This document shows, piece by piece, positions 5,296-5,438 of a DNA stretch of 5,438 nt. Position numbers and translations under genes: made by a program. Under the pieces are notes generated by a model. The model had not been told where the DNA came from. It saw only the letters and a program-made list of their open reading frames with translations, and did no database searches. Position 1 is the stretch's first letter. Every line of letters starts with the position of its first letter. Source of the stretch: Bacteroidales bacterium (lineage in GTDB: Bacteria; Bacteroidota; Bacteroidia; Bacteroidales; UBA10428); contig JAFGOZ010000084.1 of assembly GCA_016926235.1 (NCBI GenBank), positions 1 to 5,438 on the forward strand, read 5' to 3'.

Positions 5296-5438
5296 GTAAT
5301 TTATAAAAATTGTTTCTGATGGTTGTATAATGATTTGATCTCAAAAAAGTTATGTATACTACAAACGGCTGAAATGTTAAACATTTGTGCTAATTGCAAA
5401 CATCGCATATTCCGCGGCCCCTATCCCATCCTTCCCCC
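5296..5438. other. Region upstream of the flagellin promoter
   Basis: No gene is supported here. It contains a perfect 7-1-7 palindrome (AAATGTT A AACATTT, 5372-5386) about 77 bp upstream of the sigma-28 -35 element, and CTGATGGTT (5316-5324), which is the inverted copy of AACCATCAG at 5237-5245. The last 25 or so bases (CCGCGGCCCC onward) are abruptly GC-rich and end in five C, which may be a library or assembly artefact. Confidence 0.45.
5372..5386. promoter_or_regulatory. Perfect 15-bp palindrome, possible operator
   Basis: AAATGTT-A-AACATTT is a perfect dyad of 7-bp arms. It is not followed by a T-tract on either strand, so it is not a terminator. It could be a protein-binding site for flagellin control or for a gene beyond the right end. 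Function is unknown. Confidence 0.25.

Noticed and set aside
1..5438. tRNA, rRNA, CRISPR arrays and insertion sequences
   Set aside because: I saw no cloverleaf, no regular spaced repeats, and no transposase or terminal inverted repeats with target duplications.

Overview
This window (about 36% G+C by eye) reads as chromosomal DNA from a flagellated Gram-negative bacterium. The Gram-negative reading rests on a protein with a PEP-CTERM sorting tail, a consensus sigma-28 flagellar promoter, and a PqqD/SPASM peptide-modification operon of a kind seen in Desulfobacterota and other environmental phyla. I cannot name the phylum from sequence alone. All six supported genes lie on the minus strand, so transcription runs from high to low coordinates. 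The window begins with 14 G and ends in a C-rich tract, so both tips may be assembly or library artefacts.

Right part (5438 to 3917): a 331-bp control region and then a flagellin gene. The control region holds an exact TAAAGTTT-N11-GCCGATAA sigma-28 promoter, a second poorer sigma-28-like site, and a leader of roughly 155 nt. The leader carries two CsrA-like GGA sites, one on the ribosome binding site and one in the loop of a possible hairpin.

Middle (3859 to 1107): a compact five-gene cassette that begins 57 nt after the flagellin stop with no visible terminator between. In order it encodes an HprK-like P-loop kinase, a PqqD-like peptide-binding protein, a radical SAM/SPASM enzyme, a small S24/S26 peptidase with an ER-type Ser/His/Asp triad, and a 57-residue peptide. 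The peptide has a KKSYKKPEI leader and a Cys-containing tail. The genes overlap or nearly abut, with ATGA junctions at the last two boundaries. The straightforward reading is a RiPP (ribosomally made, post-translationally modified peptide) system. PqqD would hold the leader, the radical SAM enzyme would alter the core, the kinase would phosphorylate it and the peptidase would trim it. No exporter lies inside the window. The combination, and its place directly behind a flagellin gene, are the most interesting points here.

Left part (1106 to 1): a 318-bp AT-rich gap, then a secreted PEP-CTERM protein of unknown function, then about 86 bp with no supported gene.
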